NCBI RefSeq assembly: GCF_001465545.3
Contig: NZ_CP013480.3
Location: 5,518,001 to 5,582,000, forward strand
Length of the DNA: 64,000 nt
Source of the DNA: Pandoraea norimbergensis
GTDB lineage: Bacteria > Pseudomonadota > Gammaproteobacteria > Burkholderiales > Burkholderiaceae
Direction of reading: 5' to 3'
Part shown: positions 45,215 to 53,963 of the stretch, in pieces
Numbering within the stretch: position 1 is the stretch's first letter
Layout of the letters: the number at the start of each line of letters is the position of its first letter
Program-made: the position numbers and the translations under genes
Notes under the pieces: generated by a model
Databases searched by the model: none
What the model was told of the DNA's origin: nothing
Seen by the model: only the letters and a program-made list of their open reading frames with translations

Positions 45215-45994
45215 TCAGCGATGCTTGAAAACCGGCTTACGTTTTTCAACAAACGCCGCCATGCCTTCCTTCTGATCTTCAAGCGCAAACAAAGAATGGA
45301 ACAGACGGCGCTCGAATTGCACGCCTTCATCCAGCGTCGATTCGAAAGCGCGATTCACGGCTTCCTTGGCTGCCATCACCACCGGCAGCGAGTATTCGCA
45401 AATCGTATTGGCCGCGCCCAGCGCTTCATCGAGCAACGTCGCGACCGGCACCACGCGCGACACCAACCCAGCGCGCTCCGCTTCGGCAGCGTCCATGAAT
45501 CGCGCCGTCAGGCACATATCCATCGCCTTCGCCTTCGACACCGCGCGCGTCAGGCGTTGCGTGCCGCCTGCGCCCGGGATCACGCCGAGCTTGATTTCCG
45601 GCTGACCGAACTTGGCGTTGTCCGCGGCAATGATGAAGTCGCACATCATGGCCAGTTCGCACCCGCCGCCCAGCGCAAAACCCGAGACCGCCGCGATCAC
45701 CGGCTTACGGATACGACGCACCGTCTCCCAGTTGCGCGTGATGTAGTCGCCCTTGAAGACATCGGCGAAGGTGTACTTCGACATCATGCCGATGTCGGCG
45801 CCCGCCGCGAATGCCTTCTCGCTGCCCGTGATCACCATGCAGCCGATCGCCTCGTCGGCGTCGAACGCCGTCAGCGCGGCGCCCAGTTCGTCCATCAGCG
45901 CATCATTCAGCGCGTTGAGGGCCTTCGGGCGGTTCAGCGTGATCAGACCGACGCGGCCACGCGTCTCCACCAGAATGTTCTCGTACGTCGTCAT
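45215..45994 (-). CDS. Enoyl-CoA hydratase (crotonase family, PaaF-like)
   Basis: 259 aa. Hydrates trans-2-enoyl-CoA; in the phenylacetate pathway PaaF hydrates 2,3-dehydroadipyl-CoA. Both catalytic glutamates of true hydratases are present, in [13 protein letters not shown] and [20 protein letters not shown]. The oxyanion-hole region [11 protein letters not shown] is intact. GGAGG and GAGG lie close upstream of the ATG. It is divergent from paaN across 509 bases, so a role in phenylacetate breakdown is plausible, but a general fatty-acid hydratase is equally compatible. Confidence 0.9.
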   Translation of the reverse strand: MTTYENILVETRGRVGLITLNRPKALNALNDALMDELGAALTAFDADEAIGCMVITGSEKAFAAGADIGMMSKYTFADVFKGDYITRNWETVRRIRKPVIAAVSGFALGGGCELAMMCDFIIAADNAKFGQPEIKLGVIPGAGGTQRLTRAVSKAKAMDMCLTARFMDAAEAERAGLVSRVVPVATLLDEALGAANTICEYSLPVVMAAKEAVNRAFESTLDEGVQFERRLFHSLFALEDQKEGMAAFVEKRKPVFKHR

Positions 45995-46350
45995 CCTCTT
46001 GTTCCTCCAGTCAAAGTCTCGTCTTGTGATTCAGGGGCTGGCATCTGCGCGACGTTTATGACAGCAGCGTCGGCGCAGTCACCGGAAACAGCCATAAGGC
46101 ATAAGGCGATGGGCACGCTGCCGGCTCACGGGAGCATGGCAGCACGGCGGCGCGGGCGGCAGACCATGGATTGCGGCCGGCCGGGCGTCGACTGTAGTGG
46201 ATAGGCATGATGCCATCGTTCCCCCGCCCACGCACCTCCCGTTCCGCCATGCAAACGGCCCGCCGGACACCGCCCCGCCGCCCCTTCGCACCACTGAAAA
46301 ATTCGGGGAAAACCCGGCGTCATGACCTGCCACGCCCGAAAGATTTGATG
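45995..46350. other. Divergent intergenic region, no gene seen
   Basis: Spacer between the enoyl-CoA hydratase and paaN. Apart from the hydratase ribosome-binding site near 46000 and the paaN control region at 46352-46383, I see no gene or strong structure. Minus-strand open frames at 46056-46333 have skewed composition (Arg/Gly/Pro) and no start signals. Confidence 0.5.
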
Positions 46351-46351
46351 C

Positions 46352-46383
46352 TATATTAACAAACCAACCGGTCGGTCAATTAA
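46352..46383 (+). promoter_or_regulatory. paaN promoter -10 with TetR/PaaR-like operator
   Basis: A TATATT hexamer (46352-46357) is overlapped and followed by a near-perfect palindrome centred between 46369 and 46370: ACCAACC / GGTCGGT (46363-46376; 12 of 14 positions symmetric), flanked symmetrically by TTAA. Sites of this ACCGACCGGTCGGT type are typical of TetR repressors, including PaaR of betaproteobacterial phenylacetate operons. Its position over the predicted start fits repression. No regulator gene is present nearby. Confidence 0.6.
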
Positions 46384-46503
46384 TGTTGATGACGACCGAA
46401 TGACAGCATGCCGTCTCCGCCGCCCGCAAGTCCTCGCTCGCGAGGGGGTGCGGGCAGACAGCGAACCCGCCAGCCGCACTCCGATACGGATAGACCCGCC
46501 ACC

Positions 46504-48198
46504 ATGACCCATCCCCTCTTCGCCAAACACCAAGAGACCCTTGAGCGCGCCCTTCAGGCCATCGCCACGCGTGGATACTGGAGCCCGTTTACCGAGATGC
46601 CGAGCCCGCGCGCCTATGGCGAGACGGCCGCCGCCGACGGTGAAGCCGCCTTCAAGCAGTATCTGAACGCCGCCTTCCCGCTCGAACAGCGCGGCAGCAC
46701 CGGTAGCGCCGGTCAGGAAGCCTCGCCGTTCGGCTTCGCGCTCGGCACGACCTACCCCGGCTTCGAAATCGACACCCTGCTCGCCCGCGTGAGCGAAGCG
46801 CACAAGACGTACCGCGCCGCCACCCCGGACGCCTGGGTCGGTGTGTCGCTCGAAATTCTCAAGCGCCTGAATGCGCGCAGCTTCGAAATGGCCAACGCCG
46901 TGATGCACACGACCGGCCAGGCCTTCATGATGGCGTTTCAAGCCGGCGGCCCGCACGCGCAAGACCGTGGCCTCGAAGCCGTGGCCTACGCCTGGGACGA
47001 ACTGCGCCGCATCCCCGCCGACGCCTACTGGGAAAAGCCGCAAGGCAAGAACCCGCCGCTCGCGATGGAAAAGCGCTACACCGTCGTGCCGCGTGGCGTC
47101 GCGCTGGTCCTCGGCTGCTGCACGTTCCCGACGTGGAACGGCTACCCCGGCTTGTTTGCCAGCCTCGCCACCGGCAACGCCGTGATCGTCAAGCCGCACC
47201 CGGGCGCAATTCTGCCGCTCGCCATTACCGTGAAGATCGCCCGTGAAGTGCTGGCCGAAGCCGGCTTCGATCCGGACGTGGTGACGCTTGCCGCGACCAA
47301 CCCAAATGACGGCGAAATCGTCCAGCAACTGGCCAAGCGCGGCGAAGTGCGCGTGATCGACTTCACCGGCAGCACGGCCAACGGCGACTGGCTCGAAACC
47401 AACGCCCGTCAGGCGCAGGTCTTCACCGAGAAGGCCGGTGTGAACCAGATCGTGATCGACTCGGCCGACGACCTCAAGGGCGTGGCACGCAACATCGGCT
47501 TCTCGCTCGCCCTGTACTCGGGCCAGATGTGCACGGCACCGCAGAACATCTACATCCCGCGCGACGGCATCCAGACGGCGGAAGGCAAGGTGTCGTTCGA
47601 CGACGTCGTCGCCGCCATTGCCGGCAGCGTGCAAAAGACATGCAGCGACCCCGCCAAGGCCGTCGAACTGCTCGGCGCCATTCAGAACGAAGGCGTGCTC
47701 GCCCGTATCGACGAAGCCCGCAAGGTCGGCCGCGTCGTGCTCGACAGCCAGACGCTGCAACACCCGGCCTTCGCCGATGCCCGCGTGCGCACGCCGCTGA
47801 TCGTGGCGCTCGATGTGGCCGACGAAGCCGTCTACACCCGTGAATGGTTCGGCCCGATCGCCTTCGTGATCGCCGTGGACAGCGCCAAGCAAGCCTTCGA
47901 ACTGGCCGGCCGTATTGCCGCCGAACATGGCGCACTGACGCTGTCGGCTTACACGACGTCCGCCGAAGGGGAAGCTCAGGCACTCGACGCCGCCATCGAA
48001 GGCCGCGTGGCTCTGTCGTTGAATCTGACCGGCGGTGTGTTCGTGAACCAGTCGGCGGCGTACTCGGACTACCACGGCACGGGCGGCAACCCGGCCGCCA
48101 ACGCCAGCCTCGCCGACGCGGCCTTCGTCGCCAATCGCTTCCGTGTCGTGCAGAGCCGCCACCACGTGCCGGCCAAGTCCGACGCGGGCGCAGCTTAA
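46504..48198 (+). CDS. paaN: Phenylacetate degradation protein PaaN (ring-cleavage aldehyde dehydrogenase type)
   Basis: 564 aa aldehyde-dehydrogenase-fold protein without the C-terminal MaoC hydratase of E. coli PaaZ. In the pathway the epoxide-derived oxepin-CoA ring is opened to a semialdehyde, which is oxidised by this domain. NAD-binding FTGSTANGDWLE (about 287-298), general-base Glu309 in FTEKAGVN, catalytic Cys343 in YSGQMCTAPQNIY. The start ATG at 46504 precedes MTHPLFAKHQETLERAL, the family N terminus. First gene of a five-gene paa run; the ring-opening hydratase would have to be encoded separately. Confidence 0.93.
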   Translation: MTHPLFAKHQETLERALQAIATRGYWSPFTEMPSPRAYGETAAADGEAAFKQYLNAAFPLEQRGSTGSAGQEASPFGFALGTTYPGFEIDTLLARVSEAHKTYRAATPDAWVGVSLEILKRLNARSFEMANAVMHTTGQAFMMAFQAGGPHAQDRGLEAVAYAWDELRRIPADAYWEKPQGKNPPLAMEKRYTVVPRGVALVLGCCTFPTWNGYPGLFASLATGNAVIVKPHPGAILPLAITVKIAREVLAEAGFDPDVVTLAATNPNDGEIVQQLAKRGEVRVIDFTGSTANGDWLETNARQAQVFTEKAGVNQIVIDSADDLKGVARNIGFSLALYSGQMCTAPQNIYIPRDGIQTAEGKVSFDDVVAAIAGSVQKTCSDPAKAVELLGAIQNEGVLARIDEARKVGRVVLDSQTLQHPAFADARVRTPLIVALDVADEAVYTREWFGPIAFVIAVDSAKQAFELAGRIAAEHGALTLSAYTTSAEGEAQALDAAIEGRVALSLNLTGGVFVNQSAAYSDYHGTGGNPAANASLADAAFVANRFRVVQSRHHVPAKSDAGAA

Positions 48199-48272
48199 GA
48201 CAGCCAGACGACACCCGAGCGACACAGCACCCTTCTATATATAGAGCGCGAGCGCGCGCACCGGCAGCGGGA

Positions 48273-48291
48273 AGTCACTACCATAGTGACT
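48273..48291. promoter_or_regulatory. Perfect inverted repeat between paaN and the thiolase gene
   Basis: AGTCACTA / TAGTGACT, 8-base arms with a CCA loop, in the 190-base gap, 98 bases before the thiolase start. It could be an operator or an intercistronic RNA stem; no T-run follows. Confidence 0.45.
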
Positions 48292-48388
48292 CCTCGCGGC
48301 ACGGTGATACCGGTGACATCCGAGGCGATCTCCGCCCGACGCCACTGCCCTGCGCGAACCCCGCCTTCCAAGACAGGAACGAGACATC

Positions 48389-49591
48389 ATGACCGAAGCC
48401 TTTATCTGCGACGCGATCCGCACCCCCATCGGCCGTTACGGCGGTGCCCTGAAGGACGTTCGCGCCGACAACCTCGGTGCCATCCCCCTCAAGGCGCTCA
48501 TGGCGCGCAATCCGAACGTAGACTGGCGCGCGATCGATGACGTGATCTACGGCTGCGCGAATCAGGCAGGTGAAGACAACCGCAACGTCGCACGCATGGC
48601 CGCCCTGCTGGCCGAATTGCCGATCGACGTGCCGGGCGCCACGCTCAACCGTCTGTGCGGCTCGGGTATGGACGCCATCGGCAGCGCCGCGCGCGCGATC
48701 AAGGCAGGCGAAGCCGGCCTGATGATCGCGGGTGGTGTCGAGTCGATGACCCGCGCGCCGTTCGTGATGGGCAAGGCCGACAGCGCGTTTGCGCGTCAGG
48801 CCGCCATCTTCGACACGACCATCGGCTGGCGTTTCATCAACCCGCTGATGAAGGCGCAATACGGTGTGGACTCGATGCCGGAGACGGCCGAGAACGTCGC
48901 CGACGACTTCAAGATCAGCCGCGCCGATCAGGATCTGTTCGCCCTGCGCAGCCAAGAGAAGGCCGCTCGTGCGCAAGCCGACGGCACGCTGGCACAAGAA
49001 ATCACGCCGGTCTCGATCGCCCAGAAGAAGGGGGATCCGATCGTTGTCGAACACGACGAGCATCCGCGCGCGACCAGCCTCGAATCGCTGGCCAAGCTCA
49101 AGGGCGTCGTACGCCCGGACGGCACCGTGACCGCCGGCAATGCCTCGGGCGTGAACGACGGCGCATGCGCCCTGCTGCTGGCCAGCGAAAGCGCCGCCAA
49201 GCTGCATGGCCTGACGCCGCGCGCTCGCGTGCTGGGGATGGCGACGGCCGGCGTGGCACCGCGCATCATGGGCATCGGCCCGGCGCCGGCGACCGTCAAG
49301 CTGCTCAAGCAACTCGGCATGACGCTCGACCAGTTCGACGTGATCGAACTGAACGAAGCCTTCGCGAGCCAAGGGCTGGCGGTGCTGCGTCAACTCGGCA
49401 TTGCCGACGACGACGCCCGCGTGAACCCGAACGGCGGCGCCATTGCACTGGGCCACCCGCTCGGCGCTTCGGGTGCCCGTCTCGTGACGACCGCGATGTA
49501 TCAACTGCACCGCACCGGTGGCCGCTACGCCCTGTGCACGATGTGCATCGGCGTGGGTCAGGGTATCGCCATCGCCATTGAGCGTGTCTGA
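48389..49591 (+). CDS. pcaF: 3-oxoadipyl-CoA thiolase (PcaF/PaaJ)
   Basis: 400 aa. Cleaves 3-oxoadipyl-CoA to succinyl-CoA and acetyl-CoA, the last step shared by the phenylacetate and beta-ketoadipate pathways. Thiolase residues: nucleophile Cys90 in LNRLCGSGMDAI, the His of GGAIALGHPLGASGAR, and the C-terminal Cys in LCTMCIGVGQG. N-terminal AFICDAIRTPIGRYGGALKDVRADNL is the PcaF-type pattern. Sits between paaN and paaG, so PaaJ (phenylacetate) function is the natural reading. GGAACGAGA precedes the ATG. Confidence 0.93.
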   Translation: MTEAFICDAIRTPIGRYGGALKDVRADNLGAIPLKALMARNPNVDWRAIDDVIYGCANQAGEDNRNVARMAALLAELPIDVPGATLNRLCGSGMDAIGSAARAIKAGEAGLMIAGGVESMTRAPFVMGKADSAFARQAAIFDTTIGWRFINPLMKAQYGVDSMPETAENVADDFKISRADQDLFALRSQEKAARAQADGTLAQEITPVSIAQKKGDPIVVEHDEHPRATSLESLAKLKGVVRPDGTVTAGNASGVNDGACALLLASESAAKLHGLTPRARVLGMATAGVAPRIMGIGPAPATVKLLKQLGMTLDQFDVIELNEAFASQGLAVLRQLGIADDDARVNPNGGAIALGHPLGASGARLVTTAMYQLHRTGGRYALCTMCIGVGQGIAIAIERV

Positions 49592-49611
49592 TCGCACTTG
49601 AGTCCATTGGC

Positions 49612-49641
49612 GCGCGTGGCCATAACGATTTGACCACGCGC
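49612..49641. other. Stem-loop in the thiolase-paaG gap
   Basis: GCGCGTGG (49612-49619) / CCACGCGC (49634-49641), 8-base arms with a 14-base loop and no T-run. It is intercistronic and may stabilise or process the mRNA. Confidence 0.4.
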
Positions 49642-49670
49642 CTGCACGAGACACCCGGAGGAAGCCCCCG

Positions 49671-50453
49671 ATGACTGCCACGATTCAACTGACGCTGGAA
49701 GCCAACGTCGCCACGATCACGCTCAACCGCCCGGAGAAGCTCAACAGCTTCACGCGGCAGATGCACGCCGAACTTCGCGAGGCCCTCGACGCCGCACAGG
49801 CACAGGGCGCACGCGCCATTGTGCTGACCGGCGCCGGACGCGGTTTCTGCGCGGGACAGGATCTGGCGGATCTCGACTTCACGCCGGGCGCCTCGACCGA
49901 TTTGGGCGCGCTGATCGACGAGAACTTCAACCCGCTGGTACGCAAACTGCGCGCGATGCCGATGCCGGTGATTGCTGCCGTGAACGGCATTGCCGCGGGC
50001 GCGGGCGCCAATCTGGCGCTGGCTTGCGACATCGTGCTCGCCGCCAGTTCGGCGAACTTCCTGCAAGCGTTCGTGAAGATCGGCCTGCTGCCGGACACGG
50101 GCGGTACGTGGTTCCTGCCGCAACGTATCGGCATGGCACGGGCGATGGCGTTGGCGATGCTCGGCGACAAGCTCTCGGCCGAACAAGCTGCCGAGTGGGG
50201 CCTGATCTGGCGCTGCGTCGACGACGACGCGCTGACGGCCGAAGCCAACAAGCTCGCCACGCATCTCGCGACGCAACCGACGCGCGCGCTCGCCACCATC
50301 AAGGAAGCGCTGTATGCGTCGGCCACCAACACGCTCGATCAGCAACTCGATCTCGAGCGCGACGGCCAGCGTGCGCTGGGCGCGTCATATGACTACGCCG
50401 AAGGCGTGAACGCGTTCCTCGAAAAGCGCGCACCGAAGTTCGAAGGCCGCTGA
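49671..50453 (+). CDS. paaG: Phenylacetyl-CoA epoxide isomerase PaaG
   Basis: 260 aa crotonase-fold enzyme that isomerises 1,2-epoxyphenylacetyl-CoA to oxepin-CoA. Unlike the neighbouring hydratase it lacks both hydratase glutamates: the matching positions are GAGANLALACDIV and FLQAFVKIGLLPDTGGTW. The Asp of LLPDTGG is the isomerase catalytic residue of PaaG proteins. The CoA oxyanion site GRGFCAGQDLADL is present. GGAGGAAG precedes the ATG. Third gene of the paa run. Confidence 0.94.
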   Translation: MTATIQLTLEANVATITLNRPEKLNSFTRQMHAELREALDAAQAQGARAIVLTGAGRGFCAGQDLADLDFTPGASTDLGALIDENFNPLVRKLRAMPMPVIAAVNGIAAGAGANLALACDIVLAASSANFLQAFVKIGLLPDTGGTWFLPQRIGMARAMALAMLGDKLSAEQAAEWGLIWRCVDDDALTAEANKLATHLATQPTRALATIKEALYASATNTLDQQLDLERDGQRALGASYDYAEGVNAFLEKRAPKFEGR

Positions 50454-50579
50454 TTTTTCAGCACCGAAATAGCATTCGAAGAAAAAGCAGCGACGCACAC
50501 GAACCGCCAAAACCACACGCGCCGCGCGAGAGACCAGACCACAAGAAGACTTAACAAGACTCACGAGACGAGAGACACC

Positions 50580-51044
50580 ATGAGCCTGACCGCCCCCGCA
50601 GGAAACGCCGCATCCCCGGAAACCCTGTCGCCCGAAGCCCTGGCCCGTGCCACCGGCGAGGCGATGTACAGCACCGACCGCGCCAGCCAGTGGCTCGGCA
50701 TGGAGTTGCAGGAAGTGCGCCCGGGCTACGCGCGCATGACAATGCGCGTGCGCGACGAATTTCTCAACGGTCATGCGATCTGCCACGGTGGCCTCATGTT
50801 CACGCTGGCCGACTCGACCTTCGCGTTCGCCTGCAACAGCTACAACATCAACACGGTCGCGGCCGGTTGCAGCATCGAATTCCTGAAGCCGGTCTTCGGC
50901 GGCGACACGCTCACGGCCGAAGCGCAGGAACAACTGCTGTCGGGCCGTCACGGCATCTACGACATTCGCGTGACCAACTCGGCAGGCGAAGTGGTGGCGA
51001 TGTTCCGGGGCAAGTCCGCCCAGATCAAGGGCAGCGTCATCTGA
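50580..51044 (+). CDS. paaI: Acyl-CoA thioesterase PaaI
   Basis: 154 aa hotdog-fold thioesterase that hydrolyses ring-hydroxylated phenylacetyl-CoA or other dead-end CoA intermediates and so frees CoA. The helix motif CHGGLMFTLADSTFAFACN contains the catalytic Asp78; NGHAICHGG is the substrate-side loop. MSLTAPAGNA at the N terminus is variable. GAGA repeats precede the ATG at 50580. Gap of 126 bases after paaG. Confidence 0.94.
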   Translation: MSLTAPAGNAASPETLSPEALARATGEAMYSTDRASQWLGMELQEVRPGYARMTMRVRDEFLNGHAICHGGLMFTLADSTFAFACNSYNINTVAAGCSIEFLKPVFGGDTLTAEAQEQLLSGRHGIYDIRVTNSAGEVVAMFRGKSAQIKGSVI

Positions 51045-51124
51045 CGCCGTCTGGCAGTGCGCGAGCCCGCGCTCGCGAGCAAAACCAACAGTATGTGTAA
51101 GACGTAAGCCCCAAGGAGACAGAC

Positions 51125-52420
51125 ATGACCACCGCCTTGCCGCTCGATCCGATCGAGAAAGCGAGCCTCGACGAACTGCGCGCCCTCCAGCTCCAACGGC
51201 TGAAGACCACGCTGCGGCATGCCTATGAGAACTCGCCGGTGTACCGGCGCAAGTTCGACGAGGCCGGCGTCCATCCGGATGATCTGAACACACTGGCCGA
51301 TCTGGCCAAGTTCCCGTTCACGACCAAGAAGGATCTGCGCGACAGCTATCCGTTCGGCATGTTTGCCGTGCCGATGGAACAGGTCTCGCGCATTCACGCC
51401 TCGTCGGGCACGACGGGCAAGCCGACGGTGGTCGGTTACACAGCCAACGACATCAGCACGTGGGCCGATCTGGTGGCCCGCTCGATTCGCGCTTCGGGCG
51501 CACGTCGCGGCGACAAAGTGCACGTGAGCTACGGCTATGGCCTGTTCACGGGCGGTCTCGGTGCCCACTACGGTGCCGAGCGCGCCGGCCTGACGGTGAT
51601 TCCGTTCGGCGGCGGCCAGACCGAGAAGCAGGTGCAACTGATTCAGGACTTCAAGCCCGACATCATCATGGTCACGCCGAGCTACATGCTCGCGATTGCC
51701 GACGAGCTTGAGCGTCAGGGCATGGCAGCCTCTGAGTCGTCGCTGCGCATCGGTATCTTCGGCGCCGAGCCGTGGACCAACGACATGCGTCTGGCGATCG
51801 AGAAGCGCATGGGCATCGACGCGGTCGACATCTACGGCTTGTCGGAAGTGATGGGCCCGGGTGTGGCGTGCGAATGCGCCGAGACCAAGGACGGCCCGAC
51901 GATCTGGGAAGATCATTTCTTCCCGGAAATCATCGATCCGGAAACGGGCGAAGTGGTGCCCGATGGCGAATTCGGCGAACTGGTGTTCACGTCGCTCACG
52001 AAGGAAGCGCTGCCAATCATCCGTTACCGCACGCGCGATCTGACGCGTCTGCTGCCGGGTACGGCACGCACGATGCGCCGCATGGAGAAGATCACCGGCC
52101 GCTCGGACGACATGATGATCATCCGTGGCGTGAACGTCTTCCCGTCACAGATCGAAGAGTTGCTGCTGCGCCAGCCGGTGCTCTCGCCGCACTATCAGAT
52201 CGTGCTGGACAAGGAAGGCCCGATGGACACGATGGAAGTGGACGTCGAAGCCGCCGTGGGTTGCCATGACGACGCGGCACTGAAGTCGGCGGGCAGCGAG
52301 CTCAAGCGCGACATCAAGACGCTGATCGGTGTGTCGTGCGCGGTGCGTGTGCGTCCAGTGGGCGGCATCGAGCGCTCGGTCGGCAAGGCACGCCGGGTGG
52401 TGGATAAGCGTCCGCGTTGA
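51125..52420 (+). CDS. paaK: Phenylacetate--CoA ligase
   Basis: 431 aa adenylate-forming enzyme that starts the pathway by converting phenylacetate, ATP and CoA to phenylacetyl-CoA. Core motifs: HASSGTTGKPTVVGY (91-105, phosphate-binding loop), DIYGLSEVMGPGVACEC, YRTRDLTRLLPG, and the C-terminal ITGRSDDMMIIRGVNVFPSQIEELLL that swings for the second half-reaction. AAGGAG lies 6 bases before the ATG. Last gene before a strong terminator. Confidence 0.96.
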   Translation: MTTALPLDPIEKASLDELRALQLQRLKTTLRHAYENSPVYRRKFDEAGVHPDDLNTLADLAKFPFTTKKDLRDSYPFGMFAVPMEQVSRIHASSGTTGKPTVVGYTANDISTWADLVARSIRASGARRGDKVHVSYGYGLFTGGLGAHYGAERAGLTVIPFGGGQTEKQVQLIQDFKPDIIMVTPSYMLAIADELERQGMAASESSLRIGIFGAEPWTNDMRLAIEKRMGIDAVDIYGLSEVMGPGVACECAETKDGPTIWEDHFFPEIIDPETGEVVPDGEFGELVFTSLTKEALPIIRYRTRDLTRLLPGTARTMRRMEKITGRSDDMMIIRGVNVFPSQIEELLLRQPVLSPHYQIVLDKEGPMDTMEVDVEAAVGCHDDAALKSAGSELKRDIKTLIGVSCAVRVRPVGGIERSVGKARRVVDKRPR

Positions 52421-52450
52421 GCGGCGCGTTTCTCGCTAATCGCCCATAAG

Positions 52451-52481
52451 AAAAAAGCCCGCGAAACTCGCGGGCTTTTTT
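52451..52481. terminator. Bidirectional terminator between paaK and mltA
   Basis: A-run, GCCCGCGA / TCGCGGGC stem with a short AAC loop, T-run (TTTTTT). Ends the paa transcript and, on the other strand, the mltA transcript. Confidence 0.93.
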
Positions 52482-52494
52482 CATTGGGCTTCTT

Positions 52495-53637
52495 TCATTG
52501 ATTCGGCAGAAACACCCACATGCGGCCACTCTGCCGCATGCGGCCGGCCAGATCGCCGGCGTCGTCGCCCAACCCCCAGAAGAAGTCGGCACGCACGCCG
52601 CCCTTGATGGCGCTGCCAGTGTCCTGCGCGAACATCAGGCGATTGATCGGCGCGTTGGCCTGAGGCCCGAACGGCGGACGCGTGGTCGAGAGAAACACCG
52701 GGCTGCCCAGCGGAATCGACGCGGGGTCAACGGCAATCGAGCGCTCGGCGGTCAGCGGCACGCCCAAGGCACCCACCGGCCCTTCGATCCCGCCCACGCC
52801 ATGATTCGGCATTTCGCGGAAAAACACGAAGCGCGGGTTCACGTCGAGCAACGCATCGACACGCGACGGATTGGCGCGCGCCCACGCACGAATGCCCTGC
52901 ATCGTCGCCTGCGCCGCAGTGATCTCGCCACGATCGATGAGCCAGCGGCCGATCGACTTGTACGGCTGGTCGTTGTTGCCGCCGTAGCCCACGCGCATCA
53001 CCGTACCGTCATCGAGCAGCACCTGACCGGAGCCCTGCACTTGCAGGAAGAACGCCTCGATGGGGTCGTCCACATAGACCAGCTCGTTGCCGCGCAGGAT
53101 ACCGCTGCGGTTAAGCTCGGCGCGCGCGGGCAGCGAGCCCACCTTGCGTCCGGCTGGCCAGCGGTAGAGCGGCGTCTGATAGATACCGTTACGCACGCGC
53201 GAACCATGCAACAGCGGTTCGTAATAGCCGGTGATCAGGCCCGACTGCGTGCCATCGGAGTTGGCAATACGAAACGGCGTAAAGTATTGCTCGAAGAACT
53301 GGCGTACCGACGCCGGGTCGAGATCGTCGAGATGCTCAGACGCACGACAGGCCGGCTGCCATGTGCTCTGCCGGCCCAGCTTGACGCAGGTTTGCGCGAG
53401 CGCGAGCCGTGCGCCGATGAGTGAATCGTCCTGCCAGCCGTCGACTTGCGACCACGACACGGCTTGCATGCGGCCAGCCCCGGTTGGTGGCGAAGGCACG
53501 TTCGACGGCGGTGTGCCTGGACGATAGGCGTCTTTCGGCGGCACACTCGAACATCCGTACAGCAATGCGGCAAACGCGGCGAGCGCCAGGCCCCGGCCGG
53601 CACGCCACCGCCCGAACACATTCAGGGAAAGCATCAT
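52495..53637 (-). CDS. mltA: Membrane-bound lytic murein transglycosylase A
   Basis: 380 aa outer-membrane lipoprotein that cleaves peptidoglycan glycan strands to 1,6-anhydro products. Signal peptide ending LLYGCSSVPP with the lipobox Cys. MltA fold signatures: GLITGYYEPLLHGSR, YQTPLYRWP, VYVDDPIEAFFLQVQGSGQV, and the catalytic-Asp region RLMFAQDTGSAIKGGVRADFFWG near the C terminus. Two adjacent ATGs (53637 and 53634) are equivalent; a longer open frame to 53967 is Arg/Ser-rich and not part of the protein. Confidence 0.94.
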   Translation of the reverse strand: MMLSLNVFGRWRAGRGLALAAFAALLYGCSSVPPKDAYRPGTPPSNVPSPPTGAGRMQAVSWSQVDGWQDDSLIGARLALAQTCVKLGRQSTWQPACRASEHLDDLDPASVRQFFEQYFTPFRIANSDGTQSGLITGYYEPLLHGSRVRNGIYQTPLYRWPAGRKVGSLPARAELNRSGILRGNELVYVDDPIEAFFLQVQGSGQVLLDDGTVMRVGYGGNNDQPYKSIGRWLIDRGEITAAQATMQGIRAWARANPSRVDALLDVNPRFVFFREMPNHGVGGIEGPVGALGVPLTAERSIAVDPASIPLGSPVFLSTTRPPFGPQANAPINRLMFAQDTGSAIKGGVRADFFWGLGDDAGDLAGRMRQSGRMWVFLPNQ

Positions 53638-53908
53638 GGGTAATTTGTTCGATGAATATCCGGCCTTGCTGGTCTTGCCGGAAGTCTTGCTGGCGATCGT
53701 GATCGTCGCCGCGATTGTTGTGATGCGTCGCAGGCCCTCGCCCACGCGCCGGGTGCGCCAGATGCGGGAAGCGCCGGCGCGTCCGGTCAGACCGATGCCG
53801 AGCGATACGGTCGACGGCATCGATGCCGGTGACCCGGCGGACCGCGCGTCGACCAAGCCGTTGGACGACCCGCTCAAACGCGAAGACTGGTCCGACGACC
53901 GCCGCTGA
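53636..53908 (+). CDS. Small hypothetical single-pass membrane protein
   Basis: 90 aa, unrecognised. ATG at 53636 with AGGGAA 7 bases upstream. Residues about 10-30 form one membrane helix (LLVLPEVLLAIVIVAAIVVM) followed by RRR, then a polar, Pro/Asp/Arg-rich tail of about 58 residues ending DWSDDRR, so the tail is predicted to be cytoplasmic. Codon third positions are GC-rich as in neighbouring genes. It fills the gap between mltA and apaG on the opposite strand, and its start codon overlaps that of mltA head-to-head, so each gene's leader is antisense to the other's 5' end. It may be real or a by-product of GC bias. Confidence 0.55.
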   Translation: MGNLFDEYPALLVLPEVLLAIVIVAAIVVMRRRPSPTRRVRQMREAPARPVRPMPSDTVDGIDAGDPADRASTKPLDDPLKREDWSDDRR

Positions 53909-53963
53909 TCTGCCTGCTCCGCCTTCCCTGCGTTCCCCGCCTCGCTCATGCCGCCCCTCACCC

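Noticed and set aside
46056..46333. Short minus-strand frames between the hydratase and paaN
   Set aside because: Arg/Gly/Pro-skewed translations without start signals or resemblance to known proteins.
46351..48225. A 624-codon minus-strand open frame opposite paaN
   Set aside because: Gly/Val/Arg/His-rich shadow frame with no recognisable domain; paaN on the plus strand has complete ALDH motifs.
48235..48244. CTATATATAG decamer, also present at 29709-29718
   Set aside because: Two copies of a short AT palindrome, one of them at the coq7 stop codon, are compatible with chance; no shared context.
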